A stretch of 64,000 nucleotides of DNA from Emydura subglobosa (Eukaryota > Chordata > Testudines > Chelidae): the NCBI GenBank assembly GCA_007922225.1, contig ML679959.1, forward strand, positions 24,216,118 through 24,280,117. The letters are read 5' to 3'. How positions within the stretch are numbered: position 1 is the first letter of the stretch; each line of letters starts with the position of its first letter. The translations under genes and the position numbers were made by a program. Under the pieces are notes generated by a model. That model was not told the origin of the DNA and made no database searches. It saw only the letters and a list, made by a program, of their open reading frames with translations. Positions 1-11,689 of this stretch are shown one piece after another.

Positions 1-354
1 ATGGAAAAACGCGCCGCCAAATTAAATAATTCTCTGTGATCACTAGTAAATGACACCATTGTTTTATTTATCAGTGACTGAAAATTACCAGGCAGTCTCT
101 GAATGCTCTCCTCCCCCTTTGTGCTTTGTGTCTGTACAGCTCCCTTTCATTTGTTTAATTGCTAATTTTAATGAGTAAGGTTTTGGTGGTTTTTTGTTTT
201 TCGCAGTGGGTTTTACTGCAATGTGCAGAGTCTAAAGCACCTCAGTGCAGGAGCCATTTGGCCGTTAAAATGATTATTTATTTAAATCAAACCCTCCAGC
301 CTCTTCAATAGTTTGGCTGAATTTGCAATCGCAATCACAGTGTGGTTGAAATGC
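1..354. other. unassigned non-coding sequence at left edge
   Basis: I see no gene or named repeat in this stretch. It is moderately AT-rich with short T-runs near 190-205. The ATG at position 1 opens no useful reading frame. Confidence 0.5.
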
Positions 355-598
355 TCCGTGCCAGAACCTGAGAGCCACTGGGCTGGCGGCGAGGGGACCC
401 GGACCTATTAGTGACTCTGTGATCTTGGGTAAGTCTTTTTCCTCTCCCACTCCTCTGCCTGTCTCGCCAGGTAAACCGTCAGCTCTTCCAAACAAGGGTG
501 TGCTCTGACAATGGGGTACAGCACCGTGCGCAGGGGATCCTGATCTCAGCTGGGCACCGCAAGGTGCCACCATGATAATAATTATAAAGCCATATCTT
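355..598 (+). repeat. MIR-like tRNA-derived SINE
   Basis: The order of landmarks is that of a reptilian MIR-like SINE. A head ends in a 'gtgactctgtgatcttgggtaagtc' type core (about 411-436). A middle 'ctctcc' region follows. The 3' part has 'caatggggtacagcac' and 'gatcctgatctcagctggg' (about 508-555) and ends in an ATAATAATTATAA tail. The same layout recurs at 12.7 and 31.4 kb, which supports a dispersed family rather than chance. Confidence 0.6.
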
Positions 599-2401
599 GC
601 CGCCTCAGCACGGCACCACCGTGAAAGGGGAAGAGTCAGGCCCAAGTGCCATTAAGCCAGGGTGTAGCGCTGGTTTTGCGGCACCGCAAAGAGCACGTGC
701 AGTAGAACCACGTCATAGTTACCTTCTAAGCAGTCCTGCAGCTGTCTTCGTGTTCTCCAGCGTAATGCTGACTCTCCGGCACCAAGTTCTCATTTTATAG
801 CACCCCCGGGTGTGCTTGGGGTTTCACAGGGACACACCGAGATTAAGTCCCTGCCCCCGTAGGCCGGGAAGGGAGGCAGGAGGACAGACCTGATTTCTGT
901 GGCAGCCCAGCTTACGCAGATGGCCACCTTGATGGTTTCAAGGTTCTGTCGAGGCTGTTTTTAAAAAGGACAGGAATTGTTCTGTGTGTGTAAATTGCCA
1001 CGCAAGTGTGTTTAGCAAAGAGACAGGGGCAGCTCCTGGCTATGTCTCTCAAGAGGTGGAGCCCAGCGGGGGTAGCGCTATTCCACCTTTACATTCTCTT
1101 ACAATAGCTGCTCTAGTTTACAGCGATTTCCCCACAGCTGCAGCCCAGGCTGGCCGGAGCACGGCCTCCATCCTTAGGGAAGTTTCCCTGGGGGCCATCT
1201 AGGTCCCTCTGTGCTGCCCCTGTGGTGGGGAGACGCTAGCTAGATACAAGCCAGCATAGTGGAAGGAGGCAGAGGACTAGGGACGGAGTTAGCTCAGCGC
1301 TGCTGCATTTATCTTATCTTCAGCTCAAGGCGTCAGGGTTGTTTTTGAATGAGGTAAGGATTCTGGAAGAGCTTTACCGAAGTGCTTAGACCAGAGTGTC
1401 TTCTCACATCTACACCGAGAGAGGTTCTCTCACCTCCCTGCTCTGTGATGTGATGATGCATTTTTGTGCATTCAGCCAAAAATCATGCTGGCTTGTTTTT
1501 TTTGTTTTTTTTGTTTTTGTGTGTGCTGCCGTGTGGCATTACAAGCTCCTGTCTCTGCTAATTTGCTATGCACCAGCACTGCTGCTTTCTCCATTTCTCC
1601 CTGTAAGTGACACACAAGCCTCTGCTCACTGGTGAGGGAGGCTCCCTGCAGAATTTCTCCTCTCCGGCCACCTCCTCTGCTCCTTGGAGAGAGAATGAAT
1701 CTGAGCTCTTCTTGTGAATAACAAAGAGGGGAGGGAATGGTCAGTGCTGAGATCTGCAAAGACAAGCACCACCGTGCTTGCGTCTGCTCATTTCCAAGGG
1801 GACAGAGCCGTAAAGAGCAGACCGCTTTATCGTGTCCATTTACTGGTTTCCCTGTGGGATGAAGTTGTTGCCACTTGTGTCCTGGACTCTGCAAAACACC
1901 CATCTTGGGCTCTTTCTGCACTTAAGGGCTATTTAACCTGCTGCGCTCCCCTTCCCCCCCATGCTACTACATCTGTAGAGGAGGATGGCGTCCGTTTACC
2001 AAGCAACTGCCCTCAGACTGTGTTAGCTCCCAGTTTATGATCAGACCAAATCAGACACCAGATGGAACAAGGAAATCATTTGTTTTTACGAAGAGGTTTT
2101 AACGAGAACTTCTCCCTTCCCTCAAGTCCTAGGAAATAACTGGCTGACAAGTTTAATCCTTTGCTGGCGTCCGGCCTGTCTTCTTCCAGGGAAACTGCTG
2201 TATCTCAGGTACCTTTGCAGGCCAGGCGGGGAAGCGTCTGCCTGTAAACAGCTCACCTCCCGCGCACAGGAAACTCCAGGTGCACTGTCCTGCTCTGACA
2301 GCGCTGCTAATGGGATAGAAAGGACAAGAGGGCCCAGGGGACCTGATGTATGGAGGTGGACGTGTCCCCAGTGAGCTGGGAAAGGTCAAAAAGAGAAAGT
2401 G
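599..2401. other. unassigned sequence, no gene recognised
   Basis: No recognised repeat or coding domain. Open frames of up to 149 codons on the minus strand (1472-1921) have no motif, and overlapping frames exist on the other strand. A T-rich tract with interspersed G sits at about 1495-1518. Confidence 0.5.
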
Positions 2402-2575
2402 GACATAAGAACGGCCATACTGGGTCAGGGCAATGGTCCATCCAGCCCAATCCTGTCTTCTGGCAGTGGCCAATGCCAGGTGCTTCAGAGGGAATGAATA
2501 GAACAGATGATCATCAAGTGATCCATCCCATTGGCCATTCCCAGCCTCTGGCGAACACCAGACTGCCTGGATTTA
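2402..2575 (-). mobile_element. CR1 LINE, 3'-end fragment
   Basis: Read on the minus strand this is the end of CR1 ORF2/3'UTR: a 'tggatgg/atcact/tgatcatc' segment, the 'gaagcacctggcattggcc' block, then 'ctggatggaccattg' and 'gacccagtatggccgttcttatg'. The same block ends the plus-strand CR1 at 43.7 kb, which provides an internal cross-check. CR1 is the dominant LINE of turtles, crocodilians and birds. Only the last 170 bp or so are present, as expected for 5'-truncated copies. Confidence 0.85.
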
Positions 2576-4199
2576 TTTATGGGAAAATAATTTTTTAGAA
2601 AAATGCAAAGGGATGAGGATGGCTGTAGTATTATCAGCCCCCTGCAAGGTTAAAAAATCATGAATCCGGCCTCCTAATATCCGGGGATTTTAAAAAAGAT
2701 ACATTTTGGCTCTTTATTTGCTTTCATTGTTTCAAACTGTTCTCTGCACCCAGGGTGGCTAGAACTTGCCTTTTTATGTGATCAAAGCAGAGATTCTCAC
2801 CTGCACCCAAGAGCAGGGCCTTATGAAAAAGGCCAAATGGCTCAGAAGCTGCGAGAGAATGGGCAATGCGGCCGAGGCCCTCGTCCCTGGATTAGGGAGA
2901 TCTCGGAATGACCTCGCCCCTATGGGAAACCAGTCCTTCCCTGAAAGAAGGGCTAGAGAGAGCGCAGAGGAGTGCTATTATCTGAGCCAGGCTTCCTTCA
3001 GCCCAGGGCTGGGAAGACCCCACTGGCCCCCGTGCTCTGGACCTGGAGGAAGGGGGCAGTTGCTCCCCAGACCTTGGTCTGCCCCCTTCCCTCCTGATTT
3101 CTTGCATTCCTCGCCCCGCCCCCAACTTTGCAGGATATGGTATAATCCCAGATAATGTTCTACATGCTGAGGTAGCTTTACTCCCCCTCTTCTCCCCCCC
3201 ACCCCCAAGTCTTTCTGCAAGGACGCCCCTCCCTGTAGGGTTATTCAGAGTTCATGACACCAGTTAAAAGCAGCAGATGCTTGTTTAGCAGGGGCAGGGG
3301 ACCACATTCAGACAACCTGAGCGCTCTGTTCCAATGGGTTTATGTGGCCAGCATCTGCCCTCTGCTGGTGCCATCCAGAAGTGCATGGCTTATGCCAAAA
3401 TTTCTGGCCCAGAAAAACAGCGTCAAACCATATTTGATCCCCCTGTGGCCCCTCCCTGGTGGCCGGAGCCGGTTTGTTCCCTACCGTCTGTTCCTCGAGG
3501 CTTTACCTGCTCTAGTTTTAAATGGCCGCTTCCCCTATTATGTCCTGCTTGCAGGCATGTGTTCGTAATGCTTGGCGTTAATTTTCCTATGCTTAATTTC
3601 ATCCTATTTAGAGCTGGTAAAACTATTCACTGAGAACAATTTATCCAGCAGACATAGCTGGTGCTCCCTGTGACTGAGCTGTTTGGGGGAAAAGACACCC
3701 CTCCCCCCATTCTGAGTGAATCTTTTTTCCCATTATTCAGTGAATACTATTTATCACCATATTTGAGCTCTGGGTTGTTTGTGAATGGTTTGTAACAAGT
3801 GATGGGTCAACTATTTGATATTCAGAATGGCTGGTGAAGCTTTGGGATGGCTCACATGGCATTGTTTCTGTTTCCGGATTGGATATCCTCATCTCTGTAA
3901 ACCTCTTCTGCTTCCTCCCCCCTCCCCAAAACAAATTTGATTTAATCATGACACAAAATTTGGTTTCTCCATTAACTTGGGGCCCATGGCACAGATTCAT
4001 TTCTCTCTTCACCAACAAAATTTCATTTGGATGCACCTCCACTAAGAATAAACGAATGCAAACTGGTGGAATCCAGACCTGTTTTCTAATTCTAGCTGTT
4101 TTACTAGATGTTTACACAGTGTGAAACCAGCTCTTGGACTGCCTTCGTTCTCCCAGGTACAACGCTAAATGATCTCCCATCCCTTTCAAGGTGCATAAA
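2576..4199. other. unassigned sequence, no gene recognised
   Basis: No repeat family assigned. A C-rich tract lies at about 3181-3208. The reading frames of 100-129 codons here overlap each other on both strands and show no domain. Confidence 0.45.
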
Positions 4200-4590
4200 C
4201 ACCTCCGATATTTGCAGACTGTTATCATGGCTGTCCCCCAACGAGTTGTTGCCTAGTCAAGCCTGACAGATTTAGCTCTTTTAATCTTTCCTTAGAAATC
4301 AATCCCTCAGGTCCTTTAATCTGTTGTTTCCCCCTCCCCTGCCTTCAGTTTCCTCTAATTTGTTGACATATTCTCAACGCCTTTTTGCCCAGTTGCACAC
4401 ACTGTCACAGGTGCAGTCTCACCAGTGTCACACGGGCTTCCGTGAGGGATGATCACCTTTCTGTTCTATGATCTGATGCTTCTTCATTTCCAGCCCAAAA
4501 TTACAGGGGCTTCTCTTTTTGCTGCCATGCTGCATATTTGTTCTGTCTGGATTCCAGGGCTCACAAATTGCATTGAAGCCCTTTTTACGC
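4200..4590 (-). mobile_element. decayed CR1 LINE fragment
   Basis: Landmarks of the reverse complement of CR1 ORF2/3'UTR occur in order: 'gttatcatggctgtcccc' (about 4221), 'ttaatctttcctta' (about 4280), 'cctctaatttgttgac' (about 4353), 'gtgcagtctcaccagtgtcac' (about 4411), and a block like 'ttgctgccatgctgcat' (about 4518). It is heavily diverged with small indels, so this is an old copy. Borders are approximate. Confidence 0.65.
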
Positions 4591-4997
4591 TTTGCTTAAT
4601 TATGACAAACATACTGGAATACTCACAATCACTCACTCAGAGCTGGCTTTGCCAAAACCTTCCTAGTCTGTGGAGTTTGTATAGGAAGTGTGCTGCGGGG
4701 TGGGGGAAGACGGGGCGGGTTCTCACCGTTTTTAATTAGAATTGTTCCTGTTTTGCAAGAGGGATTGGAGGTTATTATTTATGGATACGAGTCGGCTCAA
4801 AAAAAATTCCAAGCACCATCTGTTTGAGAGCGAACAGGAAGAATTTCAATATGCTTTAGACCTTGAAGAGTAATGTTTGTATAACAGGCTCATAAAATCA
4901 ATTTCTAATAGTTACAGGTACCCCCTTAGGAATTTAAATAGCCTGTTAACAAAGTTATTCCATCTGCCAAGCAAGTACATTAAGTGTACACATAGTA

Positions 4998-5028
<31 letters not shown>

Positions 5029-7385
5029 TATACACACGTGCATGAGCTTGTGTGCCCTCCCACATACTGTGCAACACACATGTGAGTGGTGAGGCCAAGG
5101 TACTTGGAGGGGCACTATGGGAAATACCTGTTCCAACACACGGCCCGTGCCCCATTCCAGGACCATGTCCTCCTCCTGCCGGGCCTACCATCTTCTACAT
5201 GGCCTCCCACCCAAGTTGCCTCGCTGTCCGTCCTGCGGCCACTGAAAGAGGGATGGGGTCACGACCATGGTGGAGGGTTTCACTCTCCATACCGTGCTGC
5301 TAGCTCCTTCCCTTAGGGCTCAATGCTGGGAAGTCCCTGCCCCCACCCTTCCTCCTGCCGCCCCCAGACTTTGCTGCAGGCCCTGTGGTGTAGAAGGAGG
5401 AGCAGCGCCTGGTACCCGGGCAAGATCTGTGTCGCTAAGGTGGCAGGCACAGGACAGAGGGGTTTTACCTGGGGAGGGAGGGGAAGCAGACCTGTGTGGA
5501 ACTCGGTCAGGAGTCCTTAACCAGCCTCTCTATTAGCGGCTACAGACCCTCCCTCATCACCAGCACAACCCCCCCTACACAGACCCTGAAAATTTAGCCA
5601 GTCCCCAAGAAGCATCCATGGGCTGTAACTTGGAAGAAAGGAAAAATCTAGGCTGAATATCCATCTCCCATGTATGTGCTTTGTGGAGGGCTGCAATAAT
5701 CTGCAGTCTCTGTAATATGTACTTATTTCCCTGGGGCGGGGACAGGGTCCGTGTCTCTGCCTGCGCATGAATTCATGTCTCCGCAGAAGAGGATTCTCCC
5801 CAGCTCTGGAAAGGGGTTGATTTCCCACTGGATGGTTGGGGGATGTTCTTGGCCCACGTAGATGGCAGGTACAGAGGAGGAGAGTGACATACAGTTGTTG
5901 GGGGGGCGGGATAGTCTAACCCACAGCTGTGCTGCTCCTTTTCTATACCAGGAGTCAGGCAGAGGAGCGCTGCTTGGCTTTACCTCACCTAAGACCTCCC
6001 CTCTGCCAGGGAACTCCCCAGCGGCCTACTGACGGCAGCCTGAAGTGCCCCTTGTGCTACTCGAGCAGGGCTGAGGCTGCGACCCAATGATCGATGCTGT
6101 TGGTCACTATCCCACGTGCTGGCGTTTTGTCCTTTTAGAAGATCTGCATTCCCAGCTCCTCCACGTAGCGCCTTCGCTCCTGTGTGTGTGCGCGGGGTCT
6201 GACAGAGTGTATTCTGCATAAGCCGTCGTGGGACATTTGATTTTTGACCGCTCTTCTCCCCCTGGGAACAGGTGGTTTCCACTTAAGTATCTTCCATTAG
6301 AGTCTGTCAGGATAGCACTGCAGGTTTGTGAATTTTGGCAGAGAGACCCTGGGAAGCGAGCCGTTGCTATTCTTTGTGTGCCTGTTTATCCTGTTGGGTC
6401 TTGATCCACCTTCGGTTTTCACTGGTTACAAAGCAGATGCTGCTACCTGGCTGAGGGCTCCTTCTCTACATGTGCAGACTTACGGGGGCTATTCCCTGGT
6501 CCCTTCCTCCCATTTTGTTTTGTTCCTTTCTAGGCGCTCCTGCCTTTAGTTTCTGGAGTCCTGATTTGAGCAGCTCATTTCAGACACAAGAGTATTGATC
6601 TCTGATTTCAGTTCTGATATTAGAAACTTTGGATCATTATTTTTTAAATGCTATCCTGCCCTCCAGGAGATGGGTTCTGTGTCAAGGGAGCAGAAGTGCT
6701 ATGTTTCTGGAAGAGGGTAATTTCCCTGAATCATGGCTGTGCTGTTGCACGCAGAGAAAGATACTTTCCATTCCTCTAGTTCCTCTATAATTATTTCTGG
6801 GGTTTTCCTTTGACTGCGTTATTCCAGTAATTGCAGACGGTCTCGTTTCAGACGTTTATTCTTTCTGTGAACATCAACATGCTGGCTTTTGTTTTAATGC
6901 CCCAATTGGTTGCTAAAAATCTGGGGATGATATTGCAGGGTCCCTGAGAATATTTCTCTTTTGAGCTCCCCGTGTCCTGAGACACTGCCATTGCAACCCA
7001 GGGTTTGCCGTTCTTGGCTGTGTGTCACTGCTGCCGGGACGGACGTTTGGCGAGTTTCATATTTGTATTTATTGCTGCGTTTTGTTTGTATCTGGTGGTT
7101 CTCCATTTCTGGTGCGAGGGCGAGACGCTGGCAATTGACATGATGCAGGGATCCTTTGGGTTGCAGACAAACCCACACCACCCTTTGCGAGGAGGCTGCG
7201 GTGGGTGTCCGAGAGAGTCTCGGAGGGGCTGCTGGGGCAAAGTCAGAAGGTAACAGCTAGCTGGCTGCCATCTTGCTCAGGGATTGGAGCAGGCACGGGG
7301 CTAAGGTGTGCAGGAGTCTGAGGCAGCTCTTGGATGCCTGTCAAGGAATGAAACCAAGGCATTTCCCTATCTGTTTGCAGCTGCC
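4591..7385. other. unassigned sequence with one GT microsatellite
   Basis: No gene or dispersed repeat recognised outside the GT array at 4999-5024. Frames of 60-100 codons occur on both strands without recognisable domains. A G-rich run lies near 5899-5907. Confidence 0.45.
4999..5024. repeat. (GT)n microsatellite
   Basis: Thirteen uninterrupted GT units, followed by imperfect GT-rich sequence to about 5075. The short opposing frames rich in THTHTH and VCVCVC in this area are translations of the array, not proteins. Confidence 0.97.
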
Positions 7386-7386
7386 G

Positions 7387-7452
7387 GGTTCGCTGAAGGC
7401 TGGAGACGGTGGCGGCCGGGTTTGCAGCCAGGGCCCCGTGGTGCCAGGCTCA
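7387..7452 (+). repeat. half-copy of the 8.9-kb hairpin repeat
   Basis: This segment aligns without large gaps to 8891-8955. Both begin GGGTT(C/T)GCTGAAGGCTGG, followed by GAGAC(G/A)GTGG and later GCAGC(C/T). I estimate roughly three quarters identity by eye. Unlike the 8.9-kb copy, no right-hand complementary arm follows. The family is not identified. Confidence 0.6.
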
Positions 7453-8097
7453 AACATATAACAGAGACCAGGTGCTGCACGCACACACAGGAGGAGGCAG
7501 ACCCTGCCCCGGAGAGCTTCCCATCTGTCTAGGACAAGAGAAAGGAAGTGTGTCTACACATCCATCGCGCCGACATAGCCACATTTGTACTGCACGCATC
7601 CAGGCACCGGAGAATGGTGCGTTTGGTCTCTTCCTCTTGGAAGGCCGACTTTGTTTTATTACTGGGGAGCGTCGTGGCCCTCTGAAATGTGCTCGTCGCT
7701 GTACGGGGTGAGACGGGGGCGGTGCTGCGAGGTGCTGACAGTCGAATTCACCTGGCGTCAGATCCTGACTGGGTTACAAGTGACACGGGTGAGCGGCATG
7801 GCTCCTCTCGGCCCTGTTCTCTGGCACCCCCCACCATGTTTACAACAGCTCCCAGCTTTTTCTCTTCTCTCCCCCCGCCATTGCTGAAGTGAAGGACTCT
7901 GCAACCTCCCCTCCCAGGCGTGCACCCCTTAGCCCCCCCCCACTAAACAGCCTCTCTTGTACCCCCAGCTCCACCCCTCCAGTGAAGTGAAAGGCTGAGC
8001 AGCTCTCTCCTTCCTCACTGACACAAGGTAAATGGCTGCTCCCTCCCCCTCTCCCCACTAACACACATCCAGGTAATGCAAGGGATGGAGCCGAAGA
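7453..8097. other. unassigned sequence flanking a CpG-rich block
   Basis: No repeat recognised. A C-rich stretch is present at 7936-7944. The 193-codon minus-strand frame that ends in this region (7840-8421) has no recognised domain and mostly reflects high GC content. Confidence 0.4.
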
Positions 8098-8375
8098 GCA
8101 AAGACACGCAGCGAGGCGTGGGGGTTTCCGGGCCCTTGTTTTGACATCGGCCCAGCGCAGCATCTCCGGGCAGGCCCATCTGTTTCTTTTTCTCACCGTG
8201 TCCGAAGGCAGCAGCGCTGGGAGGGGAGCAGACGGCCGTCTCGGACGCAGCGCGGCCGGCCCTGCGGAGTGCGGGGCCTGCTTTTGCTGCTCCCTAGGCA
8301 GGTGTGTCCCCAGCAGCGCCATCACAAGGACAGAGATCCGTTTCGAGGGGGGCGGCAGGCCGCTCTCTCGCCCCC
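8098..8375. promoter_or_regulatory. CpG-rich block, possible CpG island
   Basis: By hand count there are about 27 CpG dinucleotides in about 280 bp, against a background with few. The densest part is 8225-8275, which includes GCGCGGCCGG. In vertebrates such blocks often mark promoters or other unmethylated regulatory DNA. I find no first exon, TATA box or downstream gene, so the regulatory call is inference. A GC-rich repeat or a chance cluster is the alternative. Confidence 0.4.
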
Positions 8376-8890
8376 CAGCTGTGCTCCTCTCCTTGGGTTT
8401 CACTTCAAAGCCCTCATGCAACTGCCCGGCCCCTGGAAACGTGATGGCGACTCTGACAGGTGGGGACTGGTGGTGACTGTGATGCAGGGGCCTGGAAAAG
8501 TTTTGACATTTTCCTTTTACTTACCTTAAATGTGGATCGCAGCCCGTCCTCCCACTGGCTGCTTTTCCCTACAGCCTCACCTGGGGCGCGGCTCTTGGCT
8601 AGGTAAGGGGAACTGTGCATGGGCCCATCTGTCTGGATTTGGACATTATCTGTTATTCAGCCGCAACTATTACGTAATATTTGCACTCTGGACAATTCTT
8701 AAGGAGCTAAGCAATGGGAAATGCCCCCCGTCCAGGGACAGGGAAAATGGGGAACCCTGCATGCCCCTGGTTATGGATCTCTGGGGACTGTGAGAAAAAC
8801 ATAGGGAGAAGGTGGTACCCACTGGGAAGACAGAGCAAGCTGAGGAGATCTGAGTTTTGTCCAGCTGGGTTTTGTGGGACTCCCACAATG
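8376..8890. other. unassigned sequence
   Basis: No recognised repeat or gene. The 195-codon minus-strand frame 8670-9257 runs straight through the hairpin at 8903-8982, which argues against it being a protein gene. Confidence 0.4.
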
Positions 8891-8902
8891 GGGTTTGCTG
8901 AA

Positions 8903-8982
8903 GGCTGGAGACAGTGGGGGGCAGGCTGTGCAGCTGGAGCCCCACTGTACTGGGCACAGCCTGCCCCCCACCGTCTCCAACC
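8903..8982. repeat. long inverted repeat (29-bp stem, 22-nt loop)
   Basis: The left arm at 8903-8931 and right arm at 8954-8982 are reverse complements at 27 of 29 positions. The central part of the stem (CAGGCTGTGC / GCACAGCCTG) is perfect, and the loop is 8932-8953. A second small perfect palindrome, CCAACAG-agtgg-CTGTTGG, follows at 8981-8999. A transcript of either strand would fold into a precursor-miRNA-sized hairpin. A transposon-derived foldback is equally possible because a half-copy exists at 7387-7452. Confidence 0.8.
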
Positions 8983-9616
8983 AACAGAGTGGCTGTTGGA
9001 GGTAGTCTGTAAAACCAGCCCAGAATCTCCACTTGCACTGTCCTGGTCATGGTACCCCTTGGTGTGTCTCTCCTGCTCCGTTCTGTGTTACAATAACTTG
9101 AAGACCGCTCAGTAACGCCCACAGGGCAACAAAGGCACAGCCTGGGATCAGCATAACAGATTTGCATCCTGACCGTGCCCCCTCTTCGGTAACCACATGC
9201 ACTTTCCTCTGCTGCCACCAGCAAACAGAGTATGTGGCGTCCGAGCCCCTGAGTCACGGCAGTTGCATGCTAGTGAAGGATCATCCTCGCATGGGGGTGA
9301 TCCTTGGCGGGCCATTAACTCAGCTTTTGTACTCGAAGTGCTAGGCTGGTGAGGCACAAAAAGGGCACAACACACTCGAGGATCATTAGTAACCAAGGCC
9401 TGCTATGTTCACTTTGACGTTCCTCCCCTGCCGAATGTCCCTTGACGTTTGGGGGCAGGAAATGCTAGAACGGACGAGACTTGCTCGTGTGTGCTCGGAC
9501 TCTTCTTCCCGGTATTTAATTGGGTCCAGTGAAACAGGCAAGGCATGTGGCGCCGTCAATAGCTTCTGTCCGTTCTTTCCAGCTGTTCTCGATTGCGATG
9601 GTTCCTCGTTTTCTTT

Positions 9617-9618
<2 letters not shown>

Positions 9619-9648
<30 letters not shown>
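9619..9648. repeat. (CA)n microsatellite
   Basis: Fifteen uninterrupted CA units ending in TCCCCTCACCCC. It generates misleading HTHTHT and VCVCVC open frames on both strands. Confidence 0.97.
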
Positions 9649-9649
<1 letters not shown>

Positions 9650-11673
9650 CCCCTCACCCCCGTCACAGGCGTTGCTTTCCTTAGCCGCGCGCACGCTGCT
9701 TCCAAGACTGAGGCGCCCAGGGTTTGTGCATGTAAAATCTCACTTTTAAAACCGGGATCCTGGAGAGTTGCCAAGACGTGCTTGGTGTTGTCAAATATTT
9801 TGGCAACTCACGTCTCTAATTTAGTCTAAAACATCTTCACTAGGGAAACGGCATCAGCTGAGCAGCAAGCTGACTCCCTGACTGGCTGTTGAGTGAGCTG
9901 CCTCCCAGACATTTGCAGGGGATGCAGAGCCAGAATGACTTGGCTCTGGTGGGCTTCGTTAGCGCTAATATCAGGCGTGCTCTGTGCAGTAGGAGCAAAC
10001 GTTTTCGGGAGGGCTTCGTTCCATTCCCGATGGAGGAGCGTCGTCCTTTGTCCTTGCCTGTCCCCCAACCCTGCCCCTTGGGCGTCCTTGAAAAGAAAAG
10101 GCGTTGCACAACTTGGATTACATTTGAAAGAAAACATCCCCTGAGGGAAATCTCAGAAACTGTCGTCTTGGCAATCTGTCTTGACAGGATCCATCTCCCT
10201 TTTCTACGCCAGTCCATGTCCCTTTCAGCCCCTTGGCACCTCTGTGGTCATGGCATATGTGATGTGCACAGCCACGGCCCCATTAACAGTCTTGAGAGCC
10301 TGACAACTCGCCGGAAAGCCAAAGGCCCAAAGTTAGTCAAAACTGAGGCTAGCTGGCTAACGGCCCACATAGGCTGGATTGCATGCCACGTTAAGAAACG
10401 AGTGTGTGATCATTTTTAAAGGATCTGTTTTTTCCGGACTTTAGTAAACCTACAGTCCTAAAACAAGGCCGGGCCGGGGGGAATGTTCGTTTGCTAATTG
10501 GTCAGTCTAAGCCTGCTAGAAAAACGAGAGTCTGTGGTTGGTAAAAGACTGAAGAGAGCTAATAACAGCCACCTAGCCAAGAGTGCCAAAAATAAGTATC
10601 AAGAGAGACTGTGAGCAGGTGTTTTCACTAGAAAATCTTTTCTCGCCTTGGATGCTGTCACGATTAATCCAACAGTGCCTCCAACAGTAGGTGGTGCTGT
10701 ACCTTTAAGTTACTGGAGCCCTTGCTGCATGAATGACTGCTGGTCCCATATGGTGGTTCTTGAGCTCTTTAATAGCCTGGATGACTTCTTAATAGGGTGT
10801 GCGTGTCTCATGGATGCCACCCTTCTCATTCATAATGGCTCAGCTCCACCATCTCTGTCCTGGGCTAGCTCCTAACCCGTAACATACCTGTGGCGCCGAG
10901 AGCAGCTGCTCTCACGGATAAGTCATCTCAGGACAGCATTTCACATGTCTTTAGCTTCTTTGAACTCAGCTGGAAACAAGAAGAGGCAGCCAACGCTCCG
11001 GAGACCACTGCTGGTTCACAGGCTGCAGTGTGGTGTAGTCAGATGAAGTTTTTTGGTGGGGGTTCCCCGCCTGGCCGCACGTGTTGTGGTGACCTGCAGC
11101 GTCGTCAATCGACAGATTTTTATCGCAAGCCGTATTTATAACGACTGCCAGTGGCTTTGGGATGGCTGCCGCACCTTGCTCTGAGAGAAGATTGCGGGCC
11201 ATGCATATATGACAGGAACGGGGAAGGACTCCCTAGACGCTGAACTCTGGCTCGCTGTGAATAAGGAGGCAGAGTACCTGGCAGTGTTTGCGCATGGCAA
11301 TAAGGGTCTGTCCCACAGGCGTGCTGGCAAGAAACTGGTTTTAGACCTGGCCCCAGCCGTATGATCGAGGTCAGGATTCCAAAGCCAAATACCCTCATCA
11401 CAGGACTAGAATCTGTGGAAACAGATTCTAGTGTTTACTAGACAAGGCTAGGCAAGACATCATATATTAGGTGATAGATGAAGATCTCAACCAGAAAAAT
11501 GATGTGTCTAAATTTCAGCTACTACAGCAGATATAACCTTCCCTTTGTAAAGGAATTAAAGGAAACTGTTTTTCTTTGACCTGCACAGACAAGGCACCAT
11601 TGAAAGTCCAGAGGGCCTGCAAAATTTCCTGAAAGCCTGGTCTCTAGCAGTCACCAGGAAGAAAAGGCGGTTT

Positions 11674-11689
11674 AAAAAAAAAAAAAAAA
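11674..11689. repeat. poly-A run
   Basis: Sixteen consecutive A residues. It could be the fossil tail of a retroposon, but the sequence just upstream is not one I can assign to a family. Confidence 0.9.

Noticed and set aside
7840..8421. 193-codon minus-strand frame
   Set aside because: It coincides with the CpG- and GC-rich block, where stop codons are rare by composition. Plus-strand frames also stay open over the same DNA.
8670..9257. 195-codon minus-strand frame
   Set aside because: It runs through the long inverted repeat and shows no recognisable domain or repeated protein motif.
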